52,215 nt of DNA from Deltaproteobacteria bacterium (GCA_016219225.1 JACRBX010000046.1:1-52215); one strand, 5' to 3'; counted from the first letter of the stretch, positions 1-8,136 are shown. A program made the numbers and translations. The notes: generated by a model not told the origin, from the sequence alone.

Positions 1-6
1 AAAACA

Positions 7-115
7 CCGTCCGTCGTTCGGCGTTCGGTGAAAACCCTTTCATGTTTCGTGGTACTCCCCTGAGCACAAAATATTTGTCTTTATTTCGCCGAACGCCGAA
101 CGCTGAACGACGAAC
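7..115. repeat. Inverted heptad-repeat element
   Basis: Two facing arms of GAACGNN-type heptads. The right arm, about 88-115, reads as GAACGCC, GAACGCT, GAACGAC, GAACG. The left arm, about 7-30, is its imperfect reverse complement. A spacer of about 60 bp holds a divergent minus-strand copy (38-66) of a short repeat seen elsewhere in the window. It lies upstream of the first gene and codes for nothing visible. Confidence 0.6.
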
Positions 116-176
116 GTTATTTTCATGTTAAACTTGCATCTTGAAACTTAAATTTTTTATTAAAAGGAGGGTGTTT

Positions 177-1367
177 ATGAAAAAAAGAATTGGGATTTGC
201 GGAATTTTTATTCTGGCCGTGCTGATCGGTTTGGCCGGCCTCAACAGCCCGGTTTGGGCAGCGGAAAAAGTCAGGCTGGGTATCCTGTGTGCTTTGAGCG
301 GGCCGGCAGCCCCCTGGGGTATTCCGAACTCCCGGGGTATTACCCTGGATGCGGAAACCATTAATAAAAAGGGCGGATTCAAAGTCGCCGGGAAGACCTA
401 TGAACTCGAAGTGCTGGTATACGACCACAAATATGTCCCGGCCGAATCGGCTAAGGCCGCCAATAAGGCGATTTTTGCCGACAAATGTAACTTTTTAGCC
501 ATCCAGGGCGGCGCCCCTACTATGGCCGCCGCCCCGCTGATGAAGGAAAATAACATCCTGTCTCTTAATTTCGCCGGTGGAGCGGATACCTTGATCAAAA
601 AGGAAAACCCCCTGCTTTTCATATACAACCCCTCCATCGAGCTCATGTACGCCTCGGTCTTCCCCTTTCTGAAGAAAAAAGAAAATATCAAGACCCTGAT
701 CATCGTTAATCCAAATGATACTTCAGGGAAATCCGGTACGGTGGCCTCGAAGGCGGCTGCCGATCGAGAAGGCCTGAAGGTGATCTCCGAAGAGTTTTTT
801 GAAAGAGGAACCAAAGATCTTACCTCCTTGCTCACCAGGATCATCGCTAAAAAACCCGATTTGATTGATACCAGTTTTACGGATCCCACGACTTCCGCCC
901 TGATCTGTAAGCAAGCCCGGGAGCTCGGGTTCAAAGGGGCCGTATTATTAGCCTGGGGTCCGGCCCCGGCCCAAGTGAAAAAGATTGCCGGTCCCCATTC
1001 TGAAAAGGCCTATATGGTCGTAGCCGGTCCCCTTGATCCCCGGACCGACTCTCAAAAGAAAATTCATAAGGCCTTTATGGATAAATGGGGAGAAAAGGAA
1101 TGGGATTCCAATGTCTGGCCCCAATATGGACTGGCCAGCAGTCTGGTCAAAGGCATTGAAGCGGCCCAAAGCCTTGATCCTAACAAAATTGCAGCGGCCT
1201 TGGAAAAAGTAACCTGGGATACCCCCGTGGGCGTTCTTCGATTCGGCGGCTCCAAGCTTTTCGGCGCCAAGCGGCACCTGCTTTATCCGATCACCCTCTA
1301 CCAGTTCCAGCAGGGAGAAGCCGTCTTCCTGGGAACACTCGATATCAAGGAAGGGGTCATGGATTAG
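177..1367 (+). CDS. Branched-chain amino-acid type ABC transporter substrate-binding protein
   Basis: A periplasmic binding protein of the LivJ/LivK family (396 aa), which catches a small organic solute and presents it to a Liv-type permease. The first 30 residues form a signal peptide with a Lys-rich start, a hydrophobic core and a cleavage site near VWAA. The mature part begins EKVRLGILCALSG, the usual start of this fold, and has a GAPTMAAAPLMKE stretch typical of the first lobe. An in-frame TTG lies upstream at 141, but the ATG at 177 is preceded at 6 bp by AAGGAGG and gives a proper signal peptide, so 177 is used. No permease or ATPase genes follow; its partners may lie left of the window or be the livHMGF genes at 29-32.7 kb. 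The ligand is unknown: in this phylum such proteins often bind aromatic or short-chain acids rather than amino acids. Confidence 0.9.
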   Translation: MKKRIGICGIFILAVLIGLAGLNSPVWAAEKVRLGILCALSGPAAPWGIPNSRGITLDAETINKKGGFKVAGKTYELEVLVYDHKYVPAESAKAANKAIFADKCNFLAIQGGAPTMAAAPLMKENNILSLNFAGGADTLIKKENPLLFIYNPSIELMYASVFPFLKKKENIKTLIIVNPNDTSGKSGTVASKAAADREGLKVISEEFFERGTKDLTSLLTRIIAKKPDLIDTSFTDPTTSALICKQARELGFKGAVLLAWGPAPAQVKKIAGPHSEKAYMVVAGPLDPRTDSQKKIHKAFMDKWGEKEWDSNVWPQYGLASSLVKGIEAAQSLDPNKIAAALEKVTWDTPVGVLRFGGSKLFGAKRHLLYPITLYQFQQGEAVFLGTLDIKEGVMD

Positions 1368-1401
1368 AATAGGGGAAGGAGATCTTTTCTTAGAGGTAAT
1401 G

Positions 1402-1445
1402 AAGAGGCCCGAAGACCCTGGCCGGCCAGGATTTTCGGGCCTCTT
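1402..1445 (+). terminator. Hairpin terminator after the binding-protein gene
   Basis: A perfect 12-bp stem, AAGAGGCCCGAA (1402-1413) with TTCGGGCCTCTT (1434-1445), encloses a second self-complementary stretch CCTGGCCGGCCAGG (1417-1430). A weak T-rich tail follows. It lies 35 bp after the stop codon, so it probably ends that transcript. Confidence 0.7.
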
Positions 1446-1744
1446 GATTTTGATCGGAATTTTATTGTAACAAAAGCCCTGATCGGATAGGGTGTTGCTG
1501 AAATTAAGGGAATAAAGGGGACATCCATGTTTCTATTCTTTTGGAAAGGATTTAAGCGGGGAGCATAAAGCAAAAATAAAATCCTATAACGATTGATTCT
1601 CCCATTTCCATGTCTCCTCAACTACTTCCTTTATCGAAGGTTTTTCGCAGGCAATCACCGCTTTTTGTGAATGCCGGTGATGTGGGAAGGTGGCAATATC
1701 TCAGAAATGAGGGGTGTTATCATATTCAGTAGCTTTTTAGGGAA
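1446..1744. other. Intergenic stretch without a convincing gene
   Basis: About 300 bp between the terminator and the small minus-strand gene. The only visible structure is an imperfect CCGGTGAT-type inverted motif near 1655-1685 and a motif resembling AAAGGGGACATCC near 1515-1530, which resembles dispersed repeats of deltaproteobacteria. No reading frame here has a ribosome-binding site and protein-like composition. Confidence 0.4.
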
Positions 1745-1975
1745 TCATGCAGCATGCTGTAAACGTTCTTCTATTTCCTCGCGCATCGCCAAATAGTGCT
1801 GATAGTCGTTTGCCCATTCAACGAATTTTTCTGAATCATCGAGATTTCCCTTAGTGTATTGATCAAAGAACTCCTCGGTTTCCAATCCATATCCATGTTC
1901 ATATATTGCTAAACGTTTTGCCAATGCTACCAAAGCATCCACCCGCGAGTCGTATTCGATAGTCCTTTTCTTCAT
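1745..1975 (-). CDS. Small acidic protein, antitoxin-like orphan
   Basis: 76 residues, strongly acidic and predicted mostly helical (KKRTIEYDSRVDALVALAKRL at the start, then EEFFDQYTKG and FVEWANDYQHYL). I recall similar short proteins annotated as antitoxin-like or hypothetical, but no catalytic or DNA-binding motif is visible. The frame stays open for 20 codons upstream of the chosen ATG, but that part is AT-rich and lacks a ribosome-binding site. AAGGG lies 9 bp before the ATG at 1975. It points away from the AbrB/RelE-like pair and no toxin gene adjoins it, so it may be the survivor of a broken module. Confidence 0.55.
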   Translation of the reverse strand: MKKRTIEYDSRVDALVALAKRLAIYEHGYGLETEEFFDQYTKGNLDDSEKFVEWANDYQHYLAMREEIEERLQHAA

Positions 1976-2119
1976 TTCATTGAGCCCTTTTTTGTAAAGA
2001 TATTCAGTTGATAAGAAATTATTTGATAAAATCAAGTATAAAATAGAGTGGAAATAAGAGTCAAGAAAAAATCACGGAAAATTTGTTTTCTGAATCGAAG
2101 ACTTTTCGGACAGTTTGAG

Positions 2120-2166
2120 CAAGTGGGATTTTCCCACTTGACTATTTATCCACTTTGAGATAATAG
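2120..2166 (+). promoter_or_regulatory. Promoter with overlapping palindromic operator
   Basis: The perfect palindrome CAAGTGGG-ATTTT-CCCACTTG (2120-2140) overlaps a -35-like TTGACT at 2138-2143. A -10-like TAATAG follows 17 bp later at 2161-2166, 20 bp before the antitoxin ATG. This arrangement is typical of toxin-antitoxin operons repressed by their own antitoxin. Operator function is inferred. Confidence 0.6.
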
Positions 2167-2185
2167 TTTTAAAGGAGGTGTAATT

Positions 2186-2434
2186 ATGGAAAATTTAACC
2201 AAAGTGGCCGATTCGAAGGGAAGAGTTACCTTGGGGCCTGAATATGCCAGGAAGACTTTTCTGGTTGAAAAAAATGAAAACGATACCATAACCCTGAAGT
2301 TGGCGGAAGTCGTCCCCATAAGAGAAGCCTGGTTGTGGAAAAATAAATTAGCTTTTACTAAAGTAATGGAAGGGTTGGAGGATGCCCAAAAAGGCAGGTT
2401 TGAAAAAGTCGATCTAAAGAAATACGAAGATTAA
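2186..2434 (+). CDS. AbrB-like antitoxin of a RelE-type module
   Basis: 82 residues. The first half (KVADSKGRVTLGPEYARKTF) resembles a swapped-hairpin AbrB/MazE-type DNA-binding domain, in which S-K-G-R-V/I-T-L is the hallmark. The second half is charged and helical and would wrap the toxin. A strong AAAGGAGGTG lies 6 bp before the ATG. The stop is 1 bp from the start of the toxin gene, so the two are co-translated. It probably neutralises the next product and represses the palindrome at 2120-2140. Confidence 0.75.
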   Translation: MENLTKVADSKGRVTLGPEYARKTFLVEKNENDTITLKLAEVVPIREAWLWKNKLAFTKVMEGLEDAQKGRFEKVDLKKYED

Positions 2435-2435
2435 T

Positions 2436-2723
2436 ATGGGCTATCAAATCATTTATACCGCCAGGGCCAGCAAGGATTTGGAGGAATTAAAGAGGGATAA
2501 AAGTCAGAAGAAAATCTTAAAAGCCGTTTGTAAGGCGATTCGATTCCTTGCGGAAAATCCTAAACACCCAAGTCTTCAAACTCACCAATACCATTCGCTT
2601 CTTGAGATTTACCCCGGACAAAAGGTCTGGGAAGCCTATGCCCAAGATAAAACCCCCGCAGCTTACCGATTATTCTGGTCCTATGGGCCGTCAAAAGATC
2701 AAATAACCATTTTAGCCATTTAG
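2436..2723 (+). CDS. RelE/ParE-superfamily toxin-like protein
   Basis: 95 residues with the RelE/ParE pattern: an N-terminal strand (YQIIYTARASKDLEEL), a helical hairpin (KKILKAVCKAIRFLAENPKHPSLQTHQY), then strands KVWEAYAQDK and AAYRLFWSYGP, ending ITILAI. Members of this superfamily cut ribosome-bound mRNA or poison gyrase; which applies here is not visible. Homologues usually continue a few residues past ITILAI (often TPHP), so this copy ends slightly early. It starts 1 bp after the antitoxin stop. Confidence 0.75.
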   Translation: MGYQIIYTARASKDLEELKRDKSQKKILKAVCKAIRFLAENPKHPSLQTHQYHSLLEIYPGQKVWEAYAQDKTPAAYRLFWSYGPSKDQITILAI

Positions 2724-2878
2724 CTCATGGTGTTAGGAAAACCTGCCACCTTTTGGAAAAAGATTGACAAAAAGATCAAATAAATTAGGATATATAAAAT
2801 TTCCTGTTCCATGAAGCGATTTAAGAAATCCAGGGAAAAAACGGGTGCAAACTGCGACGGCCAGAAAAGGAATAAGCT

Positions 2879-3175
2879 ATGGCAAAATTGGGAACTAAGA
2901 AAAACCCTATCATAGCCCGAGTTCAAACTATGGAACGGGCCGAGGAAATTATTTCTATTTGTGAACGTAATAAATGGATTTTTACCATCGGTCTTGAACC
3001 GGACCAGCCGGAGGACATTTCGGATGTACTCAAACTACTCAATAAAAAACAACCGGATTCCCAGCCCGCCACCGTTGTTCCACGCTATAGTCGCAATGAT
3101 TATTGCCCCTGCGGGAGCGGAGAAAAATATAAGAATTGTTGTTGGGACCAAGACCACCCCGGATCGGAAGCTTGA
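2879..3175 (+). CDS. SEC-C metal-binding motif protein (PBPRA1643-like)
   Basis: 98 residues. The C-terminus carries a SEC-C zinc motif, YCPCGSGEKYKNCC (residues 79-92), the same zinc finger found at the end of SecA. The N-terminal part (KNPIIARVQTMERAEEIISICE and IGLEPDQPEDISDVLKLLN) matches my recollection of the small PBPRA1643-type SWIM/SEC-C family. The function of that family is unknown; the zinc finger suggests ribosome or protein binding. Only a weak AAAAGG-type ribosome-binding site precedes the ATG. It stands alone. Confidence 0.75.
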   Translation: MAKLGTKKNPIIARVQTMERAEEIISICERNKWIFTIGLEPDQPEDISDVLKLLNKKQPDSQPATVVPRYSRNDYCPCGSGEKYKNCCWDQDHPGSEA

Positions 3176-3271
3176 GGCCATTCGGGAGTTGATGTGCCCT
3201 CCCGAGATCCCTGTTTCATCAAAACGAAAAACCGGCGTCCCTCTCAAAGAAAAGCACGGAGACCGGGCACT

Positions 3272-3982
3272 ATGATTACCATCAATTATTCGGACGTTTC
3301 TGCGAGTTCTTTGTCTGAAGCTAATAAAATCCTCCCAAAATGTCTGGAATGCGACAAGTTTTATAGGAGCCGGGTCGGCCATCAATGCCGCGTTTGCCGG
3401 GACCTGGAATTTGAGGAAAAGATTCTGTGTGATCTGAACCGGGCCGTTCAAGATGACCACAACTTCATTTGCCATGCCTTTCGCCCAAGATTGAATCTTG
3501 TAGGTTCAGCTGCACCTGAGATATTAACCGGTCCTGGCTCAGTGGATCGAAAGGCGAGGCACAAAACTATTGAAGAAATAATGGCCTCCGATAAGTTTAA
3601 GTATCAGAAAGCCCTGGCGCTGCAAAAATTAAACCAGAATCCGGATGAAATCTTTGTAGAACTCAAGTACCATTTGGCCTGGAATGTCAGCCACAGGAAG
3701 CCCGTCTTTTCTCCTGGAAAAAAATATTTTGATTTTGTACTCGATACGGTTATGGGCTGCGGGGATCTTGTCGGTGGGATAGCCCGTCTGCTTTGGCTGG
3801 CCCCGGATCACCTGCATATCTATGTCGAATCTGATGGAGAAAAATCCATAGAGGCGATTGTCCGGAAAATCAAGCCATTCTTAAAAAAAGCGCTCCTGGC
3901 CAATTTCCCCGAGATCAAAAAGTGCCTTGATAAAGGAACGGCTCTTTGGGATAATGCCTATTTTTCAGAAACATTGGGATAA
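3272..3982 (+). CDS. Zinc-ribbon protein with Y1-transposase-like domain
   Basis: 236 residues. The N-terminal part has four cysteines as CLEC (24-27) and CRVC (39-42), a likely zinc ribbon. The C-terminal half (about 129-236) resembles the IS200/REP-associated Y1 transposase fold: VELKYHLAWNVSHRKPVF, then DHLHIYVES with the metal-binding H180-L-H182 pair, and LWDNAYFSETLG. In IS200-type enzymes the catalytic tyrosine lies about 10-20 residues after the equivalent of YFSETLG, but this protein stops there and the next in-frame codons do not supply one. It may therefore be a domesticated or disabled single-strand DNA binder. An upstream in-frame ATG at 3194 exists, but that part overlaps low-complexity coding; GGAG before 3272 and the start of conserved-looking sequence favour 3272. 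Confidence 0.65.
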   Translation: MITINYSDVSASSLSEANKILPKCLECDKFYRSRVGHQCRVCRDLEFEEKILCDLNRAVQDDHNFICHAFRPRLNLVGSAAPEILTGPGSVDRKARHKTIEEIMASDKFKYQKALALQKLNQNPDEIFVELKYHLAWNVSHRKPVFSPGKKYFDFVLDTVMGCGDLVGGIARLLWLAPDHLHIYVESDGEKSIEAIVRKIKPFLKKALLANFPEIKKCLDKGTALWDNAYFSETLG

Positions 3983-4066
3983 GACTTTGACAGTCCGGGT
4001 GAAAGTCAAGGCGAAGAAGATGGTCTGATCAGAAGAAATGATTGAATTTAGAGTTGAATGATTATG

Positions 4067-4414
4067 TTACGCGCCTTCGCTATTAGATAAATATTTCTCC
4101 AGCGCATCGGTAATAATTGAATTCATATTCAGCCCTTTAGATTTTGCAAACAGCATTGTTCTTCGATGCAAATCAGGACCTGTTCGAACATTAAAACTTC
4201 CTTTAAATGGCATTTCCGGTTCCTTACGCTCCTCTTTACATAATTCCAGGTAATCATCAACTGCCTCTTCAAATGCCTTCCGCAGACTTTTAACATCTGT
4301 TCCTTCATAGCTGACAAGGCTTCGGATAAACTCAATTTTCCCATGAAATACCTGGTCTTCATCGCTATAATGAACCGAGCCATAGTATCCCTTATAGGCC
4401 ATCATATCTTTCAT
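4067..4414 (-). CDS. hicB: HicB-family antitoxin
   Basis: 115 residues. The N-terminal 60 residues form the partly degenerate RNase H-like HicB fold (YYGSVHYSDEDQVFHGKIEF, then a helix KSLRKAFEEAVDDYLELC). The C-terminus has a ribbon-helix-helix-like segment (FNVRTGPDLHRRTMLFAKSKG, then NSIITDALEKYL) for DNA binding and self-repression. Its ATG overlaps the hicA stop by 4 bp (ATGA), the standard hicA-hicB order. It neutralises HicA by binding its active site. Confidence 0.85.
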   Translation of the reverse strand: MKDMMAYKGYYGSVHYSDEDQVFHGKIEFIRSLVSYEGTDVKSLRKAFEEAVDDYLELCKEERKEPEMPFKGSFNVRTGPDLHRRTMLFAKSKGLNMNSIITDALEKYLSNSEGA

Positions 4415-4665
4415 ACCATTCCCTCTTTTCTAATATGAACCAAAATATCATTAATCACATACTTTTTAACAATATTGTTAGGATGAGGTTTGTGCAGAGT
4501 AATAGGTGGAGCTGCGGGGTGTACAAATCTCGTCCTTGAACCTCCCGTTTTTCCGGTTTTTTTTTGCGTATAGCCCAAAATTTTTAGCAGGCTTGTCAGC
4601 TCATTCCAGGAAAAATCCTTTGGCCTTTGCTGCAACCTTTCCAATAATTTTTCTTTTCGACCCAT
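4411..4665 (-). CDS. hicA: HicA-family mRNA interferase toxin
   Basis: 84 residues with the small double-stranded-RNA-binding-like HicA fold: an N-terminal helix pair (KLLERLQQRP and SWNELTSLLKILGY), the strand GSRTRFVHP with the likely catalytic histidine, then ITLHKPHP and the C-terminal helix YVINDILVHIRKEG. HicA toxins cut mRNA without needing the ribosome. AAAGGGG precedes the ATG at good spacing. It is first in the operon with hicB. Confidence 0.85.
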   Translation of the reverse strand: MGRKEKLLERLQQRPKDFSWNELTSLLKILGYTQKKTGKTGGSRTRFVHPAAPPITLHKPHPNNIVKKYVINDILVHIRKEGMV

Positions 4666-4767
4666 TTATCCCCTTTAATAAAAATAATATAACTCATTAA
4701 TATCGATGTTGCAACTAAATATAGTTGCTGAAATGGGAATCGTAAGTAAGGAAAGACGAATAACCAA

Positions 4768-5277
4768 TCAGGGTTCTTGATATCGTTTGGCCAACTCCTG
4801 GTAGGTCTTCAGGCTTTGATGAATTCGTTTTTTTTGATCCTCCGATAAGGCTTTGACTATTCGGGCGGGATTTCCGGCGACCAGCAGGCCGGCGGGGATA
4901 TGAAAATCTTCTTTGACCACGGAACCGGCGGCGATCATGACATGCTCCTCGATGGTAACGCCGGACATCAGGATCGACCCCATGCCGATCAAAACATAAT
5001 AATCGATGGTGACGTCATGCAGGATGGCCCCGTGGCCGATGGTAACCTGGCCGGCGATGGAAACCCCTTCCCGGAAGCCGACATGAATGACACAATTATC
5101 CTGAATGCTGGTCCCCGGTCCGATTCTTATTTTATCAAAGTCCCCCCGCAGGACGGCCCCGGGACCGATAAAACAATCCCCGGCTATTTCCACATCGCCG
5201 ATGATGGTAGCCTGGGGATGGACGTAAGTGGATCCGTGGATTATGGGCGTTTTGTTTTCAAATGTATAAATCCCCAT
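4768..5277 (-). CDS. Gamma-carbonic anhydrase-like hexapeptide-repeat protein
   Basis: 169 residues forming a left-handed beta-helix of hexapeptide repeats (IIGDVEIAGDCFIGPGAVLRGD onward) with a C-terminal helix. The three zinc-ligand positions of this family are present as His65, His82 and His87, and the RGD and DN elements (RGDFDKI, IQDNCVIHV) are conserved. The YrdA/PaaY/CaiE-like subgroup includes active carbonic anhydrases and thioesterases, so activity is uncertain. It starts 13 bp after lipB with AAGGA in front, and is probably the last gene of an acoR-like / lipB / this-gene operon. Confidence 0.85.
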   Translation of the reverse strand: MGIYTFENKTPIIHGSTYVHPQATIIGDVEIAGDCFIGPGAVLRGDFDKIRIGPGTSIQDNCVIHVGFREGVSIAGQVTIGHGAILHDVTIDYYVLIGMGSILMSGVTIEEHVMIAAGSVVKEDFHIPAGLLVAGNPARIVKALSEDQKKRIHQSLKTYQELAKRYQEP

Positions 5278-5290
5278 AAAAGTTCCTTAT

Positions 5291-5974
5291 TCAGATTGAC
5301 CGTGTTTGTCCGTTTTTTGAGTGGGACCATTCTCTTAAATCGAGTTTAAATTGTCGGCTAAAATGCCCGGTTATTACCGATCTGAGATCTGATGCGTTTA
5401 TCGGCCTGCCAAGGATCTTTCGCATAGAGGTCATTCGGACCCCGCTCAATCCGCAGGGGTTGATCAGGTCAAAATGGGCCAGGTCCGGGTCGTAATTGAG
5501 GGCCAGGCCATGAAAGGAGACCCCTCCCCGGACAGCGACTCCGATAGAAGCTATTTTTTCCTTTCCCACCCAGACGCCCCTTTTCCCCGCCTCCCGTTCG
5601 GCGGTAATACCAAAATCAGACAGGGTTTGGAGGATAATTTCCTCCAAGCCGTAAACCAATTCAGGTACAGACAGCCCCATGGACCGAAGGTTGAAAATGG
5701 GGTAGGCCACCAACTGGCCGGGTCCGTGGTAGGTGATCAGCCCCCCACGTTCCACGTTATGGACCTGGATGCCCTTTTCTGCGAGAACCGCTTCAGGGGC
5801 CAGAATATCGGTGGGTCCCGCCCGCCGGCCCATAGTCAGGACCGGCTCATGTTCGAGGAGAATCAACACTTCCGGGAATGGAAACCGGCGTTTTTGGTCC
5901 ACCAGGCCTCGCATGAGTTCAAGGGCTTCTATGTAAGGAAGGTAGGGGAGATTGAGTAACTTTGTTGAAAACAT
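5291..5974 (-). CDS. lipB: Octanoyl-[ACP]:protein N-octanoyltransferase LipB
   Basis: LipB moves an octanoyl group from acyl carrier protein to the lipoyl lysine of 2-oxoacid dehydrogenase E2 or GcvH; LipA then adds sulfur. The 227-residue product has the signature RGGLITYHGPGQ (77-88), the catalytic lysine in GKEKIASIG (K140) and the catalytic cysteine in NPCG (C174). The frame can be extended 17 codons to 6025, which would overlap the upstream regulator; the ATG at 5974 matches the normal N-terminus and is preferred, although its ribosome-binding site is weak. Its position behind the AcoR-like regulator and near lipA fits supplying lipoate to the dehydrogenase at 14.9-19.6 kb. Confidence 0.93.
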   Translation of the reverse strand: MFSTKLLNLPYLPYIEALELMRGLVDQKRRFPFPEVLILLEHEPVLTMGRRAGPTDILAPEAVLAEKGIQVHNVERGGLITYHGPGQLVAYPIFNLRSMGLSVPELVYGLEEIILQTLSDFGITAEREAGKRGVWVGKEKIASIGVAVRGGVSFHGLALNYDPDLAHFDLINPCGLSGVRMTSMRKILGRPINASDLRSVITGHFSRQFKLDLREWSHSKNGQTRSI

Positions 5975-6014
5975 TTCTACCGGAAACTTCTTGGAAAAAA
6001 TTATGAGACCGTTT

Positions 6015-8000
6015 TTACATTCCAAATTCTTTCATTTTTCTATAAAGGGTACTTCTGGCTATTCCAAGTTCCCGGACTGCCATGGTGACATTTCCACCGC
6101 ACCGGTTCAGGGTGCCTTCGATCATTTCCTTGTAACCCTGGCGAAGAGACGCCGGCCCGGATGGAAAATCGCTCGCTCTTTTTTGGGGACGCATAGAAAG
6201 ATGCTCTTTTTGGAGGGTACTGCCCTCGGAAATCAATAAAGCCCGTTCAATGCAATTTTCCAGTTCACGGACATTGCCAGGCCAATGGTAGGTCCTCATT
6301 ACTTCAATGGCTCCATTAGAGATTTCAGGTTTTTCAATACCCATCTCTTTACAGTGCCGACTCAAAATGTAATCGATCAACACGATTAAATCCTCGGCCC
6401 TTTCTCTTAAAGGGGGAATTATGACTTCCACAACGTTGAGTCTATAATAAAGGTCTTCACGAAAGTTCTTGTTCTCCACCTCGCTGATCAAATCGATATT
6501 ACTGGCGGCAATCACCTTAACATCAACGGGGATGGTCCTTCTGTCTCCCAATCTGGTGATCTCCCTTTGCTGAATAACCCGAAGCAGCTTGGCTTGCCGA
6601 TCCAAAGGCAGGCCGTTTACCTCATCCAGAAATAAGGTGCCTTTGTTGGCAAGCTCGAATTTCCCCATCTGTCCTTCACGGCGGGCGCCGGTGAAGGCCC
6701 CGCCCTTGTAGCCGAAGAGCTCGGATTCAATTAAATCACGAGGGATGGCTGCGCAGGAAATGGCCACGAAGGGTTCGTTCCTCCGGTGGCTATAGTTATG
6801 AATCGCCTGAGCAAACAGCTCCTTACCCGTGCCGCTTTCTCCGATGATCAGTACTTTTGAATTCGTTCTGGCCGCAATTTTGGCAATTTCTATTTGTTTA
6901 TTGAAGGTGGAGCTGTTACCTATGATGTCCTTGAACTCATATTTGGCATAATTTCCACTGAATTTTTGGGCGATGTTTATCACCTGCCGCTTTTCGGTCA
7001 TTGTGATGATCGCGCCCAGAATGTGGCCGGATGTGTTACGAACGGGATCGCTCGAACATATATAACTTTTTTGTCCAATAGGGCTATTAAAGCCGATCTC
7101 CACATTGCTCAGGTAATTTTTTTCTTTAAGCGATCGAATAAGGGAATCATCGGACTTAACCACCTTGGTTAATAAATGGCCCACGACCGAAATGGTGTTC
7201 AAACCAAGCATTTCTGCGGCCTTTTTATTAAACCGGATAACTTCCAGATTATTGTCCACAGCGATGAGACCGTCCGATATAGCATTAAAGATCATATTGA
7301 GTATGGAACTGAGCCGTTGTTTGTCTTCGGTCAAAGCCCGTTCCCGCAGTTGGCTTTCGATGGTTTCTGCCGCTGCCGTGACTAAGGCCAAGGTATGCTT
7401 GTGCCTTCCCATGGACTTTCCTGAAAGGGTAATGGCTCCAAGGAGATTGCCCTGCCTATCGCATAGGGGAGCCGAAGAGCAGGTCCAGGGATGGTGATGG
7501 ATCTTATAATGTTCGGCTCCCGTAATTTGAATAGGTTTTTTTTCGGCTAAACATACGCCAATGGCGTTGGTCCCGGCATGTTCAATAGACCTCAGGCAGC
7601 CAAGTACATAATAGTTTTGTTCGGCCATTTCCAGGATGTCTTTATCTCCATGGACCACCAATACATAACCGTCTTTATCGGTCAAGGTGAATATGAAACC
7701 GGTTTCTCTGATCGAAATTTCGATCATATCGATCACCGGTTTGGAGATCTCGATCAGTTCCCTGTTGCGAGTGAGCAGACTTTTTAACTCGTTATTGGAG
7801 AGTACTATCGGGGTACATTTAGTGAAGGGATCAACTCCGATCTCCCGGCATCTGGCCCACGATCTTAAAATCTCCGGTCTGACTTGTGAAGGTGAATTCT
7901 GCCCTTTTAAAATGAAATCCTCCCAGGCGCTCTTGACCGGGTCCCCATCAAGGGAAGAAGCAATTTCCAACCGGAAAGCTTTTGCACCGATTGATTTCAT
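6015..8000 (-). CDS. AcoR-like sigma-54-dependent transcriptional activator
   Basis: 661 residues in AcoR-type order: N-terminal conserved segment RPEILRSWARC (41-51), a GAF-like sensor with HAGTNAIGVCLAE (141-153), a PAS domain (about 230-345), the AAA+ sigma-54 domain (about 355-590) and a Fis-type helix-turn-helix (about 637-658). The AAA+ domain has Walker A GESGTGKE (387-394), the sigma-54 contact loop GAFTGA (434-439) and Walker B TLFLDE (455-460). It would bind upstream sites and drive sigma-54 RNA polymerase when its ligand is present; AcoR relatives sense acetoin or similar small ketones. GAGAGGGTGAT precedes the ATG. Candidate targets are the palindromes at 8120, 9243, 10534 and 14684. 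The link to those sites is inferred from position and sequence. Confidence 0.9.
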   Translation of the reverse strand: MKSIGAKAFRLEIASSLDGDPVKSAWEDFILKGQNSPSQVRPEILRSWARCREIGVDPFTKCTPIVLSNNELKSLLTRNRELIEISKPVIDMIEISIRETGFIFTLTDKDGYVLVVHGDKDILEMAEQNYYVLGCLRSIEHAGTNAIGVCLAEKKPIQITGAEHYKIHHHPWTCSSAPLCDRQGNLLGAITLSGKSMGRHKHTLALVTAAAETIESQLRERALTEDKQRLSSILNMIFNAISDGLIAVDNNLEVIRFNKKAAEMLGLNTISVVGHLLTKVVKSDDSLIRSLKEKNYLSNVEIGFNSPIGQKSYICSSDPVRNTSGHILGAIITMTEKRQVINIAQKFSGNYAKYEFKDIIGNSSTFNKQIEIAKIAARTNSKVLIIGESGTGKELFAQAIHNYSHRRNEPFVAISCAAIPRDLIESELFGYKGGAFTGARREGQMGKFELANKGTLFLDEVNGLPLDRQAKLLRVIQQREITRLGDRRTIPVDVKVIAASNIDLISEVENKNFREDLYYRLNVVEVIIPPLRERAEDLIVLIDYILSRHCKEMGIEKPEISNGAIEVMRTYHWPGNVRELENCIERALLISEGSTLQKEHLSMRPQKRASDFPSGPASLRQGYKEMIEGTLNRCGGNVTMAVRELGIARSTLYRKMKEFGM

Positions 8001-8084
8001 TCGATCACCCTCTCAGATAAAAAATGTTCTTTTGTTTGATAGGCTCAACAGTTAACACTTTATATGCGGTGTGGATTGGCTATT

Positions 8085-8113
8085 GCTATACCATAGGAGG
8101 GTAATCAAGTCAA
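8085..8113 (-). promoter_or_regulatory. Sigma-70-type promoter of the activator gene
   Basis: On the minus strand TTGACT (8113-8108) and TATAGC (8090-8085) are separated by exactly 17 bp, about 85-110 bp before the activator start. This fits a housekeeping promoter for the regulator/lipB operon. Confidence 0.6.
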
Positions 8114-8119
8114 TAGGAA

Positions 8120-8136
8120 TGTATCATTTTGAGACG
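8120..8136. promoter_or_regulatory. Candidate activator operator, site 1
   Basis: TGTATCATTTTGAGACG is an imperfect palindrome (TGTATCA / TGAGACG around TTT) with the same 17-bp length and TGT-N-TC...GAC layout as the sites at 9243, 10534 and 14684. It lies directly upstream of the -35 box of the activator promoter, so it may mediate autoregulation. Confidence 0.45.

Noticed and set aside
1364-1621. 85-codon minus-strand frame after the first gene
   Set aside because: It runs through the terminator hairpin and has no ribosome-binding site; probably repeat-derived.
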